A stretch of DNA of 64,000 bases, taken from NCBI GenBank assembly GCA_022452035.1, contig JAKURV010000004.1, forward strand, positions 41,189 through 105,188, in the 5' to 3' direction. A program made the translations under genes and the position numbers. This DNA is from Acidimicrobiales bacterium (GTDB lineage Bacteria > Actinomycetota > Acidimicrobiia > Acidimicrobiales > MedAcidi-G1). This document shows positions 18,342-27,373 of the stretch, in pieces; the first letter of the stretch is position 1, and each line of letters starts with the position of its first letter. A model generated the notes under the pieces. The model was not told the DNA's origin and did no database searches. It saw only the letters and a program-made list of their open reading frames with translations.

Positions 18342-20027
18342 ATGTCCGAGAATACGGGCGACGAGCGACGGACCGAAGCGGTCCGTCCGTCCGACACAAC
18401 GAGCAGCGGAGCGGCTGAGGCGTCACTGGCTCCTAAGGTCGGTGATAGCCGACCGGCTCCTAAGGTCGGTGATAGCCGACCGGCTCCTAAGGTCGGTGAT
18501 AGCCGACCGGCGGCCGGTGGAGACAGCGGCGACGGCCAACCGGGCTCCGGCGGAGGGCGTCGACGTCGACGACGAAGGGGCGGCCGCGGTCGCAGTGGCG
18601 GGGGCCAGCAGGGCGACAACCAGGGCCGGCAGGGCCGGGGTAATCGTCCCGTGGAGGCCGTTACCGATGATGGACCGTTAGAGCTGGACGAGGACACCCT
18701 CAAGCGACGACGAGGCCGGGAGCGGCGAGGCAAGCCAATCGGTCGGTACCTCATGTGCGTCAGTGTCAACGGCGGCGTGACCCAGATCGCCGTGCTGGAG
18801 GGGCGACAGCTCATCGAGCACTACCTGTCTCGTCCGGCCGACGACGTCAGCGAGATCCACGGCAACGTCTACCTAGCCAAGGTCCAGAATGTGCTGCCCG
18901 GCATGGAAGCGGCGTTCGTGGATATCGGCACGCCTAAGAACGCAGTGCTCTACCAGGGCGACCTCCAGTACACAGACACCGACTTCGAGGGCAAGGGCCG
19001 GCCTCGCATTGAGCAAGTCCTGAAGTCAAAGCAGACGATCCTGGCTCAGGTCACCAAGAACCCGATCGCCCACAAGGGGGCCCGGCTGACTCAGGAGGTT
19101 TCCCTCCCCGGCCGGTTCGTGGTGCTGGTGCCCAACAGCACCACCTATGGGATTTCCAAGCGCCTGTCAGATTCCGAGAGGAAACGCCTCCGGTCGATCT
19201 TGGATCGAACCAAGCCCAAGCAGCACGGGATCATCGTGCGGACGGCCGCCGAGGGCATCACCGCTGAGGAGATCGAGCGAGACGTCCGTCGCCTAGTCCA
19301 GCAGTGGGAGGAGATTGAGGCCCTGTCCGGGCGGTCGCAATCCCCGAGCCTCTTGTACCGCGAGCCCGAAATGGCCTTCCGGTTCATCCGCGAGGAGTTC
19401 AACAAGGACTTTCGAGGCGTGGTCATCGATGATCCGGAGATGTTCGAGAGGGTCCGGACCTACGTGGAGAGCGTCAACCCGGCCCTGGCAGACCGGATCA
19501 CCTACCACGACCCGGAGACCGAGTCCCTGCCCCTGTTCGAGCGCCACCACGTGCACGAGCAGCTGCGTAAGGCTCTGGATCGCAAGGTGTGGCTGCCATC
19601 GGGCGGATCGCTGATCATCGAGCACACCGAAGCCCTGACGGTGATCGACGTCAATACGGGTAAGAACGTTGGGCGGTCGAGCCTTGAGGAGACCGTGTTC
19701 CGAAACAACCTGGAAGCTGCCGAGGAGATTGCCCGCCAACTCCGGCTCCGTGACATCGGCGGCATCATCGTGATCGACTTTGTTGACATGGAGGTCAAGG
19801 CGAACCGGGAGGCTGTGGCCACCACGTTGCGTTCTTCCCTGGGTCGGGACAAGACCCGGACCCAGGTCTTCGATATCTCCGAACTGGGCCTAGTGGAGAT
19901 GACTCGCAAGCGGATCGGAGAGGGCCTACTGGAGTCGTTCGCCACCGCGTGTGAGGACTGTCGGGGTCGGGGTCGGATTCTGGACGACGACCTCCTAGCC
20001 GGATCAGGTCGGGCAGGCCGCCGGTGA
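18342..20027 (+). CDS. rne: Ribonuclease E/G
   Basis: A 561-residue endoribonuclease of mRNA decay and rRNA processing. An unusual low-complexity N-terminal extension of about 125 residues contains three perfect APKVGDSRP repeats, then a run of seven arginines and Gly/Arg/Gln-rich sequence, probably RNA-binding. The S1 domain (NVYLAKVQNVLPGMEAAFVDIG) follows. The catalytic Mg ligands are Asp436 (VIDVNTG) and Asp479 (VIDFVDM), and the zinc link is Cys537/Cys540 (CEDC). There is almost no C-terminal scaffold, so partners may bind the N-terminal arm. It lies 18 bp after the TIGR03936 gene. Confidence 0.95.
   Translation: MSENTGDERRTEAVRPSDTTSSGAAEASLAPKVGDSRPAPKVGDSRPAPKVGDSRPAAGGDSGDGQPGSGGGRRRRRRRGGRGRSGGGQQGDNQGRQGRGNRPVEAVTDDGPLELDEDTLKRRRGRERRGKPIGRYLMCVSVNGGVTQIAVLEGRQLIEHYLSRPADDVSEIHGNVYLAKVQNVLPGMEAAFVDIGTPKNAVLYQGDLQYTDTDFEGKGRPRIEQVLKSKQTILAQVTKNPIAHKGARLTQEVSLPGRFVVLVPNSTTYGISKRLSDSERKRLRSILDRTKPKQHGIIVRTAAEGITAEEIERDVRRLVQQWEEIEALSGRSQSPSLLYREPEMAFRFIREEFNKDFRGVVIDDPEMFERVRTYVESVNPALADRITYHDPETESLPLFERHHVHEQLRKALDRKVWLPSGGSLIIEHTEALTVIDVNTGKNVGRSSLEETVFRNNLEAAEEIARQLRLRDIGGIIVIDFVDMEVKANREAVATTLRSSLGRDKTRTQVFDISELGLVEMTRKRIGEGLLESFATACEDCRGRGRILDDDLLAGSGRAGRR
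18428..18508 (+). repeat. Three perfect 27-bp tandem repeats inside rne
   Basis: Units at 18428-18454, 18455-18481 and 18482-18508 are identical. Each encodes APKVGDSRP in frame and contains the inverted repeat GGTCGG-TGATAG-CCGACC, so the mRNA could form three consecutive 6-bp hairpins. Confidence 0.97.
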
Positions 20028-20093
20028 GCGGTATTGGACCGTGCTGCAGGTAACCGTCACTCTGGAGGCGGTGGCGCCATCGATGGCCCCGGA

Positions 20094-20099
20094 TAACCT
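20094..20099 (+). promoter_or_regulatory. -10 box TAACCT for rplU-rpmA
   Basis: TAACCT ends 9 nt before the rplU ATG, giving a leaderless or near-leaderless ribosomal protein transcript. Confidence 0.5.
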
Positions 20100-20108
20100 G
20101 ACCGCACT

Positions 20109-20417
20109 ATGTACGCAGTGATCGCCACTGGTGGAAAGCAGTACCGGGTCGAGGAGGGCCAGCGGGTTCTCGTCGAACGCCTGGGAGCCGTGGGCGGCGA
20201 CGTCGAGTTGACCCCCGTGATGGTGGTGGACGGCGACGACGTGTTGGCTACCCCGGAGGCCCTCGCCGGTTCGAGCGTGTCGGTCCGCATCGTGGGAGAC
20301 GCCAAGGCACCCAAGATCAGGGGCTTCACCTACAAGAACAAGAGCAACCAGCGTCGCCGGTGGGGCCACCGCCAACATTTGGCCGAGATCGAAATTACCG
20401 GGATCACGAGGGGCTAA
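20109..20417 (+). CDS. rplU: 50S ribosomal protein L21
   Basis: A 102-residue ribosomal protein beginning [18 protein letters not shown], the diagnostic L21 N-terminus, and ending with the [18 protein letters not shown] region that matches the family YKRRxGHRQ...I signature. rpmA follows after 4 bp, then obgE after the intervening dgt, the common rplU-rpmA-obgE-proB order. Confidence 0.98.
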   Translation: MYAVIATGGKQYRVEEGQRVLVERLGAVGGDVELTPVMVVDGDDVLATPEALAGSSVSVRIVGDAKAPKIRGFTYKNKSNQRRRWGHRQHLAEIEITGITRG

Positions 20418-20421
20418 AGAC

Positions 20422-20673
20422 ATGTCCAAGACCAAGGGCGGCGGCTCGACCCGCAACGGCCGCGACTCCAACGCACAGCGACTAGGGGTCAAGGTCTACG
20501 ACGGCGGTCGGGTTAGTGCCGGCAGCATCCTGGTCCGGCAGCGGGGCACCAAGTTCCATCCGGGCCACAACGTGGGCCTGGGCGGCGACGACACACTGTT
20601 CGCCACAGCCGACGGCGTGGTGAAGTTCGGCCGACGGGCTGGCCGCAAGCTGGTGGACGTCCTCACCGACTGA
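20422..20673 (+). CDS. rpmA: 50S ribosomal protein L27
   Basis: An 83-residue ribosomal protein with the L27 signature [23 protein letters not shown], whose N-terminal arm reaches the peptidyl transferase centre. [15 protein letters not shown] is the conserved middle. There is no cleavable Firmicute-type N-terminal extension. A strong hairpin terminator follows the stop. Confidence 0.98.
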   Translation: MSKTKGGGSTRNGRDSNAQRLGVKVYDGGRVSAGSILVRQRGTKFHPGHNVGLGGDDTLFATADGVVKFGRRAGRKLVDVLTD

Positions 20674-20711
20674 CGCGACCGGATCCCAGTCGCCGTAGCC
20701 GAGCGATGGAA

Positions 20712-20738
20712 GACGCACCGCCTGGCGGTGCGTCGTTT
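20712..20738 (+). terminator. Strong intrinsic terminator between rpmA and dgt
   Basis: A stem of GACGCACCG paired with CGGTGCGTC (20712-20720 and 20726-20734) closed by CCTGG, followed by GTTT. It lies between converging genes and may serve both. Confidence 0.85.
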
Positions 20739-20743
20739 CGCGT

Positions 20744-21904
20744 TTAGGAGCCGACGTCCAGCCCGGCCGGAAGCCGCTCGGCGTTCCACCCAAGGAGGCG
20801 GGTGGCAATACGACAGGCATAACGGTCGGTCATTCCACCCACGTAGCGAACGGCAGCCAACCGGACGGCATCGGAGCCCGAGTGGTCTTCGAAGCCGTGG
20901 AGGGCGTCGGTCGGGAGGTCCCCCGGGGCCGTCGTGAAGTGGTCGACGAGGGCCCGCAACAGTGCGATGACCCGCGATGCCTGGTCGAGGGAGGCAGGAC
21001 GCAGATAGATCCGCTCGTAGTCAAAGGCCCGAAAAGCACCGAGGGCAGCCGCCGTGTCGTGGTCCATGCCTATGCGGCCCCTCGACGCCGACGGGCCGAC
21101 GACTCCGTCGATAAAGGCGGACAGTTGCTCTCTCCGGGCGGTGCCGCACCGTTCGCGCACCACCGCCGGAAGATCGGCGGGATCCACGATCCCCGTGTGA
21201 ACGGCATCTTCAAAATCGTGACAGACGTACGCAATTCGGTCGGCCCAGCTGACCACCTCGCCCTCTGGGGTGGCTGGCGCCGGGCGCGACCACGAATGGT
21301 TACGGATCCCATCCAGGGTCTCCCGGCAGAGGTTCAGCGGAGCCAGGGTTACGTCAGCACCCCATTGGGCATGGTCATAGCCACCGTCCACGTAAAGGGA
21401 GAGAGCGTCTTCGCTAGCGTGCCCGCCTGGTCCGTGGCCGCAGTCGTGACCGAGGGCAATGGCCTCGGTGAGGGGCACGTTTAGTCCGAGGCTTCCGGCG
21501 ATCGCTCGGGCTACCTGGGCTACTTCTAGGGCGTGGGTGAGACGGGATCGTTGGTGGTCCTCCGGGAAGACGAAGACCTGGGTCTTTCCGGCCAGCCGTC
21601 GGAAGGCGGTGGCGTGGAGGATTCGGTCACGGTCCCGCTCGAAGCAGGTTCGGAAAAGATCGGGAGCCTCCTCGACCAGGCGGTCACCGGCTCCAGTGGC
21701 AAGGGTGGCGCCGTCAGCCAAGAGGCTCACTTCCCGCTCTTCCCGGGCCGGTCGATCCACGGTTCTCGGGAGACCGACTGTGGCCCAACTGTCGTAGTGG
21801 GCGGTCCGGATCTGATCGTCGCCGTGCCCGTCCATGGTCGAAGCCCACAGGGCAGCCCGTGGAGTCTCCGGGGGGCTTGCGGCGTTGGCGTCGTATTGGG
21901 GCAC
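20744..21904 (-). CDS. dgt: dGTP triphosphohydrolase-like HD-domain protein
   Basis: A 386-residue protein of the Dgt/dNTPase family, which hydrolyses dNTPs to nucleoside and triphosphate to balance precursor pools. HD metal ligands are seen in RLTHALEVAQ and HDCGHGPGGH, plus a later HDFEDAV. The RRLAGKTQVFVFPE stretch before the first His is typical. The GTG start at 21904 is supported by a TAGGGT box 6 nt upstream. It is inserted, in reverse, between rpmA and obgE, interrupting the usual order. In many actinobacteria dgt instead sits beside dnaG. Confidence 0.93.
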   Translation of the reverse strand: MPQYDANAASPPETPRAALWASTMDGHGDDQIRTAHYDSWATVGLPRTVDRPAREEREVSLLADGATLATGAGDRLVEEAPDLFRTCFERDRDRILHATAFRRLAGKTQVFVFPEDHQRSRLTHALEVAQVARAIAGSLGLNVPLTEAIALGHDCGHGPGGHASEDALSLYVDGGYDHAQWGADVTLAPLNLCRETLDGIRNHSWSRPAPATPEGEVVSWADRIAYVCHDFEDAVHTGIVDPADLPAVVRERCGTARREQLSAFIDGVVGPSASRGRIGMDHDTAAALGAFRAFDYERIYLRPASLDQASRVIALLRALVDHFTTAPGDLPTDALHGFEDHSGSDAVRLAAVRYVGGMTDRYACRIATRLLGWNAERLPAGLDVGS

Positions 21905-21910
21905 CGAACC

Positions 21911-21916
21911 ACCCTA
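21911..21916 (-). promoter_or_regulatory. -10 box TAGGGT for dgt (minus strand)
   Basis: TAGGGT on the minus strand, 6 nt before the dgt GTG; leaderless spacing. It lies about 40 bp from the divergent obgE box. Confidence 0.6.
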
Positions 21917-21956
21917 GGGAGGCCGGGAGTTCATCGGGCTCGCTGGAGCCGCTCAG

Positions 21957-21962
21957 TAGGCT
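21957..21962 (+). promoter_or_regulatory. -10 box TAGGCT for obgE-proB
   Basis: TAGGCT followed by exactly 6 nt and the obgE ATG; a leaderless start with no room for a Shine-Dalgarno site. Confidence 0.65.
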
Positions 21963-21968
21963 CGCAGC

Positions 21969-23210
21969 ATGTCCCAGTTCGTCGATGAATGCGGGCTCAA
22001 CGTTCGCGGCGGCGACGGTGGGGCGGGCGCGGTGTCGTTTCGCCGTGAGGCCCATGTCCCGAAGGGTGGCCCAGACGGCGGCGACGGCGGCCATGGTGGA
22101 TCGGTCTGGTTGGAGGCGGACCATAACGTGGCCTCACTCCTGGCCTTTCGCGATCACCCACACCGGCGGGCCGACAATGGCACCCACGGTTCAGGCGGCA
22201 AGCGCCACGGCCGGGCGGCCGAGGACCTAGTGATCAAGGTCCCGGAGGGGACCACAGTGCGTGGCCTGTACAGCGGCGAGATACTCGCCGACCTCGTGCA
22301 GCACGGCGACCGCTGGCTGGGGGCGGAGGCCGGACAGGGCGGGCACGGCAACGCCAAGTTCCTGAGCAACCGTCGACGGGCCCCCGGCTTTGCCGAACAG
22401 GGCGAGGAGGGAGAGGAGCACTGGCTGACCCTGGAACTCCGACTGATGGCCGACGTGGCGCTCGTCGGCTACCCGAATGTGGGCAAGAGCACCTTGATCT
22501 CGAGAATCTCGGCTGCCAAACCGCGGATCGCCGATTACCCGTTCACCACGTTGGAGCCCAACCTCGGGGTGGTCCGTTCCGAGGGCTGTCCCGAGTTCGT
22601 GGTGGCCGACATTCCGGGCCTCATCGAGGGGGCTAGCGAGGGACGGGGTCTGGGCCACCGTTTCCTACGTCACGTTGAACGGGCCCGAGTCCTGCTGGTG
22701 CTAGTAGACCTAGCTCCCACCGCCCTGGAGGAACCAATCCGCCAGCTTGAGGTGATCCTGGGAGAGTTGCGCGCCTACCAACCTGAGCTCCTCGAGCGCC
22801 CTCGCCTGGTGGTTGGATCCCGAGCCGATGTGGCGGAAGCAGGTGTGACCTTCGACGGGGACCGCCTGTCGGCCGTTACCGGGGAGGGCCTGGAGTCGCT
22901 GGTCCACGCGCTGGGCGGCCTAGTGGAAATCGCCCGGTCTGCACCCCCCGAAAGGCCCGCCGTAGTGGTCCATAGGCCTCCCACCGAAGACGTGGTGGTG
23001 GAGCGAGGTGAGGACGGGACCTGGGAGGTCGCGGACCGCAGGGTTGCCCGGGTGGCAAACCTAAACGACCTAACCAACCCCGATGCGCTGGACTATCTCC
23101 ACGACCGCCTGAAGAGAATGGGCGTCGACCGGGCCCTGGCCCGAGCAGGGGTGCGTGACGGGGAACCGGTCCGCATCGGTCGACTCGAGTTCACTTACGA
23201 AGAGGGCTGA
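21969..23210 (+). CDS. obgE: GTPase Obg
   Basis: A 413-residue essential GTPase of ribosome assembly and stress control. The glycine-rich Obg fold is at the N-terminus (FVDECGLNVRGGDGGAG). The G1 motif GYPNVGKST is near residue 169, the switch region is DYPFTTLEPNLGVV, and G3 is DIPGLIEGA. A C-terminal OCT domain ends at the stop (KRMGVDRALARAGVRDGEPVRIG). The stop overlaps the proB ATG by one base, so the two are coupled. Confidence 0.97.
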   Translation: MSQFVDECGLNVRGGDGGAGAVSFRREAHVPKGGPDGGDGGHGGSVWLEADHNVASLLAFRDHPHRRADNGTHGSGGKRHGRAAEDLVIKVPEGTTVRGLYSGEILADLVQHGDRWLGAEAGQGGHGNAKFLSNRRRAPGFAEQGEEGEEHWLTLELRLMADVALVGYPNVGKSTLISRISAAKPRIADYPFTTLEPNLGVVRSEGCPEFVVADIPGLIEGASEGRGLGHRFLRHVERARVLLVLVDLAPTALEEPIRQLEVILGELRAYQPELLERPRLVVGSRADVAEAGVTFDGDRLSAVTGEGLESLVHALGGLVEIARSAPPERPAVVVHRPPTEDVVVERGEDGTWEVADRRVARVANLNDLTNPDALDYLHDRLKRMGVDRALARAGVRDGEPVRIGRLEFTYEEG

Positions 23211-24322
23211 TGGCAGGCCGGAACGACACCGCAGTAGTAAAAATCGGCACCTCGTCTATTACCGACGACGAGGGCGTCATTGACCGCGCCATGGTGGCCA
23301 AGCTGTGCGACGAGGTAGCCGCTCTACGGGCGACGGGCCGTCGAGTGGTCGTGGTGACGTCGGGGGCCATTGCTGCCGGCCTGCCCGAGTTGGGCCTGGG
23401 CGGCGACCGCCGCCCCCGAGACCCGGTGACCTTGCAAGCCGTGTCGGCAGTCGGCCAGGGCGGCCTCATTCGCGCCTACCGGGAGGAGCTAGGCCGACAT
23501 GACCTGACCGTCGGCCAGGTCCTCCTAGCCCCGCTGGACTTCTTCGTGCGAGCCCAGTACCTACACGCCCGTGGCACTCTGACCCGCCTGTTGGAGCTGG
23601 GGGTCGTGCCGGTTGTGAACGAGAACGATGCTATTGCCGACGACGAGATCCGGTTCGGCGACAACGACCGCATTGCTGCCCTGGTGGCCCACCTGGTGGG
23701 AGCCTCCACGCTGGTCCTGCTGACCGACACCCCAGGGTTGTTTACTGCCGATCCTCGTCTGGACAGCGAAGCGTCCCTGATCGAGGAGATCGTGGAGATT
23801 GACCACGAGCTGGAGGGCCTGGCCGGGCGGGGAGGCTCGATCCGGGGGAGCGGAGGCATGGCCTCCAAGTTGGCGGCGGCCAAGATCGCCAGTTGGTCGG
23901 GCGTCCGCACGGTGATCGCCGACGCGGGACGGACCGGGGTAATGGTCGACTCCTGCGAAGGGGTGGTCGGCGTGGGCACCGTGGTCAGGGCCCGGGAGGC
24001 CACGCTGGGGGCTCGGCGCCTGTGGATCGCTTTCGCTGTCGGATCCTCGGGTCGGATCACCGTGGACGCCGGGGCCCGCCGGGCTCTGGAGGAGCGTCGG
24101 GTCTCGCTGCTGCCGGCCGGGGTGGTGGCTGTGGAGGGTTCCTACGAAGCCGGCGCGGCGGTTGAGGTCTGCGACATTGAGGGGACGGTATTTGCCAAGG
24201 GCATCGTGAAGCACGATGCCGGGTTACTACGCGCCCATCTGGGCCGGCGGTCGGCCGACCTGCCGGAGGGTATGGCTCACGAGGCCGTCCACGCCGATGA
24301 TCTGGTGGTACTCCCCACTTGA
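23210..24322 (+). CDS. proB: Glutamate 5-kinase
   Basis: A 370-residue first enzyme of proline synthesis, phosphorylating glutamate. The amino acid kinase domain has VVKIGTSSI at the N-terminus, NENDAIADDEIRFGDND in the middle, and LLTDTPGLFTADP. A C-terminal PUA domain (about residues 275-360, with the GRITVDAGARRAL start) is present as in long-form enzymes. The TGATG overlap couples it to obgE. proA lies 1.7 kb downstream beyond the opposed murJ, so the usual proB-proA adjacency is broken by an insertion or inversion. Confidence 0.96.
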   Translation: MAGRNDTAVVKIGTSSITDDEGVIDRAMVAKLCDEVAALRATGRRVVVVTSGAIAAGLPELGLGGDRRPRDPVTLQAVSAVGQGGLIRAYREELGRHDLTVGQVLLAPLDFFVRAQYLHARGTLTRLLELGVVPVVNENDAIADDEIRFGDNDRIAALVAHLVGASTLVLLTDTPGLFTADPRLDSEASLIEEIVEIDHELEGLAGRGGSIRGSGGMASKLAAAKIASWSGVRTVIADAGRTGVMVDSCEGVVGVGTVVRAREATLGARRLWIAFAVGSSGRITVDAGARRALEERRVSLLPAGVVAVEGSYEAGAAVEVCDIEGTVFAKGIVKHDAGLLRAHLGRRSADLPEGMAHEAVHADDLVVLPT

Positions 24323-24338
24323 CCCGCTGCCGGATTGG

Positions 24339-26000
24339 TCAGCGTGTTCGTATTCGCCGAACAGGGGCCAGGACGAGGTCGGCTTCGGCGACCCCGGTAG
24401 CTCGCGCGACCAGCACGTAGGCCGACCCGGCCAGCAACAGCCCAAGGGGCGCGAGGGCCACGTCGGGAAGGTCCGACGTCCCCCAGCGGACAGCCAGAGC
24501 CACCACAGCGGCGACAGCCGTGGCGGGAGCCAGCCGAGACATCACCGCTGACGGACCCGGCAGGCCAGGTAATGCGGTCCGACAACGGCGGGCCAGTAGA
24601 GCCAATTCCACCCACGCCGCCATGGCCGAACCGAGGGCCAGGCCCACCGCCCCCAAGTGCGGGTCGGGTGAACCGCTCCGGATCCCTGACCCCAGCGGTC
24701 CGAACCAGCCACCCTCAGTGGCCACCGAACCCAGGACGGCTCCGTGTACGGCGATCCGGTCGAGCGGGAACATCAGGGTCACGCCCACGGCGACGGCTAG
24801 CGCCACACGGAGCGCGGCGATCCGGGCCGGCCCGGCGGTGTCGCCCATGGCGTAGAGCGTGTTTTGGTGGATACGCGATGAGGCCACAGCGGGAAGGCCG
24901 AGCGAGTAGGCAGCTAACACCAGGGCCACCACTCGGGCGTCGTCGGAGTCGAATGCTCCCCAGCCGAAGAGGGCTCCGACGATGGCCTCTCCCAGAACCA
25001 AGTAGGCCACGGTGGAAAAGGCCACGAAGAAGGCGGTCCGCCGACGGGCGGCTAGGGCACGCTCGGCTAGTCGGAGACGGCCCTCGGGCCGGGACATCTC
25101 GGGAAGCTCGGCGGCCGCCACGCTGGTGGCAAACAGGGCAATGGGTAGGCCGTAGAGCATCTGAGCCGATAGGAGGCCGGCCACGGCACCAGTTACCAGC
25201 AGCGAGGCCAGGACCAGGTCCAGGTAGCCGGAAAGCTGGAGGACACCCCGGCCGAGCACGGCGGGCCCGAATCGGCGCCGAACCTCGGCCACCGCCGGGA
25301 TCCCACGTCCCAGTGACGGTCGGAGATCGGGGGCCAGGCGCCAGACGGCAAGCGCCTGAACGCCGAACTGGAGGGCACCACCAGCCACCAGTCCCCAGGC
25401 CAGGGCCACAGCGGCCTGGCGGGGCGACCAATCGCCGAAAGCCGCAGCGGCCAGCACGGCAATCTGGGCGGCGTTCCAGAGCACGGGGGCCACGTAGGGG
25501 AGGAAGAAACGACGATGGCTGTTGAGCACGCCGAGGCACCAGGCGGAGAGCACCAGTAGGCCTAGACCACCGGTGGTGATCCGCATGAGGTCGACGGTGA
25601 GGTCTAGCCGTCGCCCTTCGAAGCCAGGGGCCAGCAACACGGTGATGGGCCTGGCCAACACGATGGCCACCACCACCAGACCGCCGGCTAGCGCGGTAAG
25701 AAGGCCGGCCACCGCTCCGGCGACTCTTCCGGCCTCGTCGTCCCGGCCTTCACCGAGCAGCCGGCTGTAGACGGGGATGAACGACGCAGATAGGGAGCCC
25801 TCACCGAGCAGGTTCTGGAGGAGGTTCGGGATCCGCAGGGCGGCGGCGAAAGCGTCGGCCGCCGGGCCGAGGGCCAGAACTGACCGGAGGAGGGACTCGC
25901 GGACCAGGCCGGCCAGACGAGACAGGGCAATGCCGGAGGCGACCGCCGAAGACCCGCGTGGAGAGCGAGGGTTTACTGGGTCGCCGGCCGCCGGGTCCAT
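24339..26000 (-). CDS. murJ: MurJ/MviN-family lipid II flippase
   Basis: A 553-residue polytopic protein (13-14 hydrophobic segments) of the MOP superfamily that flips lipid II across the membrane. The N-terminal pattern is typical of MviN: SGIALSRLAGLVRESLL, then ADAFAAALRIPNLLQNLLGEGSLSASFIPVY. The frame is open far upstream, but ATG at 26000 is chosen because a minus-strand TACCGT box sits 7 nt before it and homology starts just after. It is opposed to proB and proA, splitting them. The 3' end is 16 bp from the proB stop. Confidence 0.94.
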   Translation of the reverse strand: MDPAAGDPVNPRSPRGSSAVASGIALSRLAGLVRESLLRSVLALGPAADAFAAALRIPNLLQNLLGEGSLSASFIPVYSRLLGEGRDDEAGRVAGAVAGLLTALAGGLVVVAIVLARPITVLLAPGFEGRRLDLTVDLMRITTGGLGLLVLSAWCLGVLNSHRRFFLPYVAPVLWNAAQIAVLAAAAFGDWSPRQAAVALAWGLVAGGALQFGVQALAVWRLAPDLRPSLGRGIPAVAEVRRRFGPAVLGRGVLQLSGYLDLVLASLLVTGAVAGLLSAQMLYGLPIALFATSVAAAELPEMSRPEGRLRLAERALAARRRTAFFVAFSTVAYLVLGEAIVGALFGWGAFDSDDARVVALVLAAYSLGLPAVASSRIHQNTLYAMGDTAGPARIAALRVALAVAVGVTLMFPLDRIAVHGAVLGSVATEGGWFGPLGSGIRSGSPDPHLGAVGLALGSAMAAWVELALLARRCRTALPGLPGPSAVMSRLAPATAVAAVVALAVRWGTSDLPDVALAPLGLLLAGSAYVLVARATGVAEADLVLAPVRRIRTR

Positions 26001-26007
26001 CGGGGCC

Positions 26008-26013
26008 ACGGTA
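26008..26013 (-). promoter_or_regulatory. -10 box TACCGT for murJ (minus strand)
   Basis: Minus-strand TACCGT, 7 nt before the murJ ATG; decides the start against a much longer open frame. Confidence 0.55.
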
Positions 26014-26046
26014 CCCGCGGCCGTTCGGCGTCCCGGGCCGCCTCGG

Positions 26047-26052
26047 TAGCCT
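26047..26052 (+). promoter_or_regulatory. -10 box TAGCCT for proA
   Basis: TAGCCT ends 7 nt before the GTG at 26060. It supports this start over an in-frame ATG about 100 bp upstream that runs back through the murJ promoter. Confidence 0.6.
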
Positions 26053-26059
26053 TCTAAAG

Positions 26060-27310
26060 GTGAGCGAGACCACCACTGTTCCCGAACTGGCCCGTCGGGC
26101 CAGGACCGCTGCCCCGGTCTTGGCCGCGGCGACCACGGCCAAGAAGGATTCCGGCCTCCTGGCGGCAGCTGATCACCTAGAGGCCGACCGGGACGGGATT
26201 TTGGAGGCCAATACCCAAGACGTGGCCCGGGGAGAGGCCGATGGGATGGCCCCCGGCTTCCTCGATCGCCTGAAGCTGGATGCCGGGCGGGTCGCTGGAA
26301 TGGCTTCTGGACTGCGTCAGGTTGCCAACCTCCCCGATCCTGTGGGTCAGGTGACCGCGGAATGGACCCGCCCCAACGGCCTGCACCTGACCAAGGTCCG
26401 GGTGCCCCTGGGCGTGGTGGCCATGATCTACGAGAACCGTCCCAACGTAACCAGCGATGCCTTTGGGCTCTGCCTGAAGGCGGGCAACGTGGCCTTCCTG
26501 CGCGGTTCGTCCGGAGGCCTGGAGTCAAACCGGGCTATAGCGGCCAGCATCCGGTCGGCTCTAGTAGACGTCGACCTCCCAGCCGACGCTCTTGTCCTGG
26601 TCGAGGACGTGAGCCGCGAGGCCGCGGTGGAGTTCATGCAGCAGCGGGGCTACGTGGATTGCCTAATTCCCCGGGGCGGGCCGTCGCTCATCCGGTCGAT
26701 CCTGGACAACGCCACGGTTCCCTACGTGATTGATGGGGACGGGAATTGCCACGTCTATGTCGACGAGTCGGCCGACCTGGACATGGCCACCGAAATCCTG
26801 GTGAACGCCAAGATGCAGCGTCCCTCGGTGTGTAACGCGGCGGAGAGCCTGGTGGTGCATGCTGGGGTAGCCGATCGCTTCTTGCCCCGGGCCGTCGAGG
26901 CCCTGGTAGGCGTGGATCTGGTGGGCGATGAGCGGGCTCGTGCCGTGGTTCCCGGCATGGGAGAGGCCAGCGAGGACGACTGGAGCACTGAATACGCCGA
27001 CCTGAAACTATCCGTGCGTGTGGTCGACGACCTGGACGAGGCCATCCGGCACGTCAACGAGACCGGATCGGGACACAGCGAGGCCATTGTCACCGCCGAT
27101 GAGCAAGCAGCGGCCCGCTTTACCGCCGAGGTGGATGCGGCGGCCGTGGTGGTGAACGCCTCGACCCGTTTCGTAGATGGTGAGGAGTTCGGCTTTGGCG
27201 CCGAGATCGGGATCAGCACCCAGAAACTGCACGCAAGGGGGCCCATGGGTCTCGAACAACTGACCACCGAGAAATACGTGATCCGTGGTGATGGCCAGAC
27301 GCGTGGCTGA
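26060..27310 (+). CDS. proA: Glutamate-5-semialdehyde dehydrogenase (gamma-glutamyl phosphate reductase)
   Basis: A 416-residue NADPH-dependent second enzyme of proline synthesis. Conserved stretches are VPLGVVAMIYENRPNVT, the ALRGSSGGLESN-like FLRGSSGGLESN, and PSVCNAAESLVVH containing the catalytic Cys. STRFVDGEEFGFGAEIGIST lies near the end. GTG 26060 gives the normal family length. It has its own promoter and is not in an operon with proB. Confidence 0.97.
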   Translation: MSETTTVPELARRARTAAPVLAAATTAKKDSGLLAAADHLEADRDGILEANTQDVARGEADGMAPGFLDRLKLDAGRVAGMASGLRQVANLPDPVGQVTAEWTRPNGLHLTKVRVPLGVVAMIYENRPNVTSDAFGLCLKAGNVAFLRGSSGGLESNRAIAASIRSALVDVDLPADALVLVEDVSREAAVEFMQQRGYVDCLIPRGGPSLIRSILDNATVPYVIDGDGNCHVYVDESADLDMATEILVNAKMQRPSVCNAAESLVVHAGVADRFLPRAVEALVGVDLVGDERARAVVPGMGEASEDDWSTEYADLKLSVRVVDDLDEAIRHVNETGSGHSEAIVTADEQAAARFTAEVDAAAVVVNASTRFVDGEEFGFGAEIGISTQKLHARGPMGLEQLTTEKYVIRGDGQTRG

Positions 27311-27360
27311 CCAGGCGTCGGCCGCCCGAGTCCGGTGGGTGTGGCCAAGTAACCGGTCGG

Positions 27361-27366
27361 TAGCCT
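27361..27366 (+). promoter_or_regulatory. -10 box TAGCCT for the MoxR-VWA operon
   Basis: TAGCCT ends 7 nt before the ATG at 27374, in the same GGTAGCCT context as at proA. Confidence 0.6.
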
Positions 27367-27373
27367 GATCACC

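Noticed and set aside
18442..18681. Alternative-frame repeat protein read through the rne minisatellite
   Set aside because: The repeat length is a multiple of three, so all frames appear repetitive; the rne frame has clear S1 and catalytic domains.
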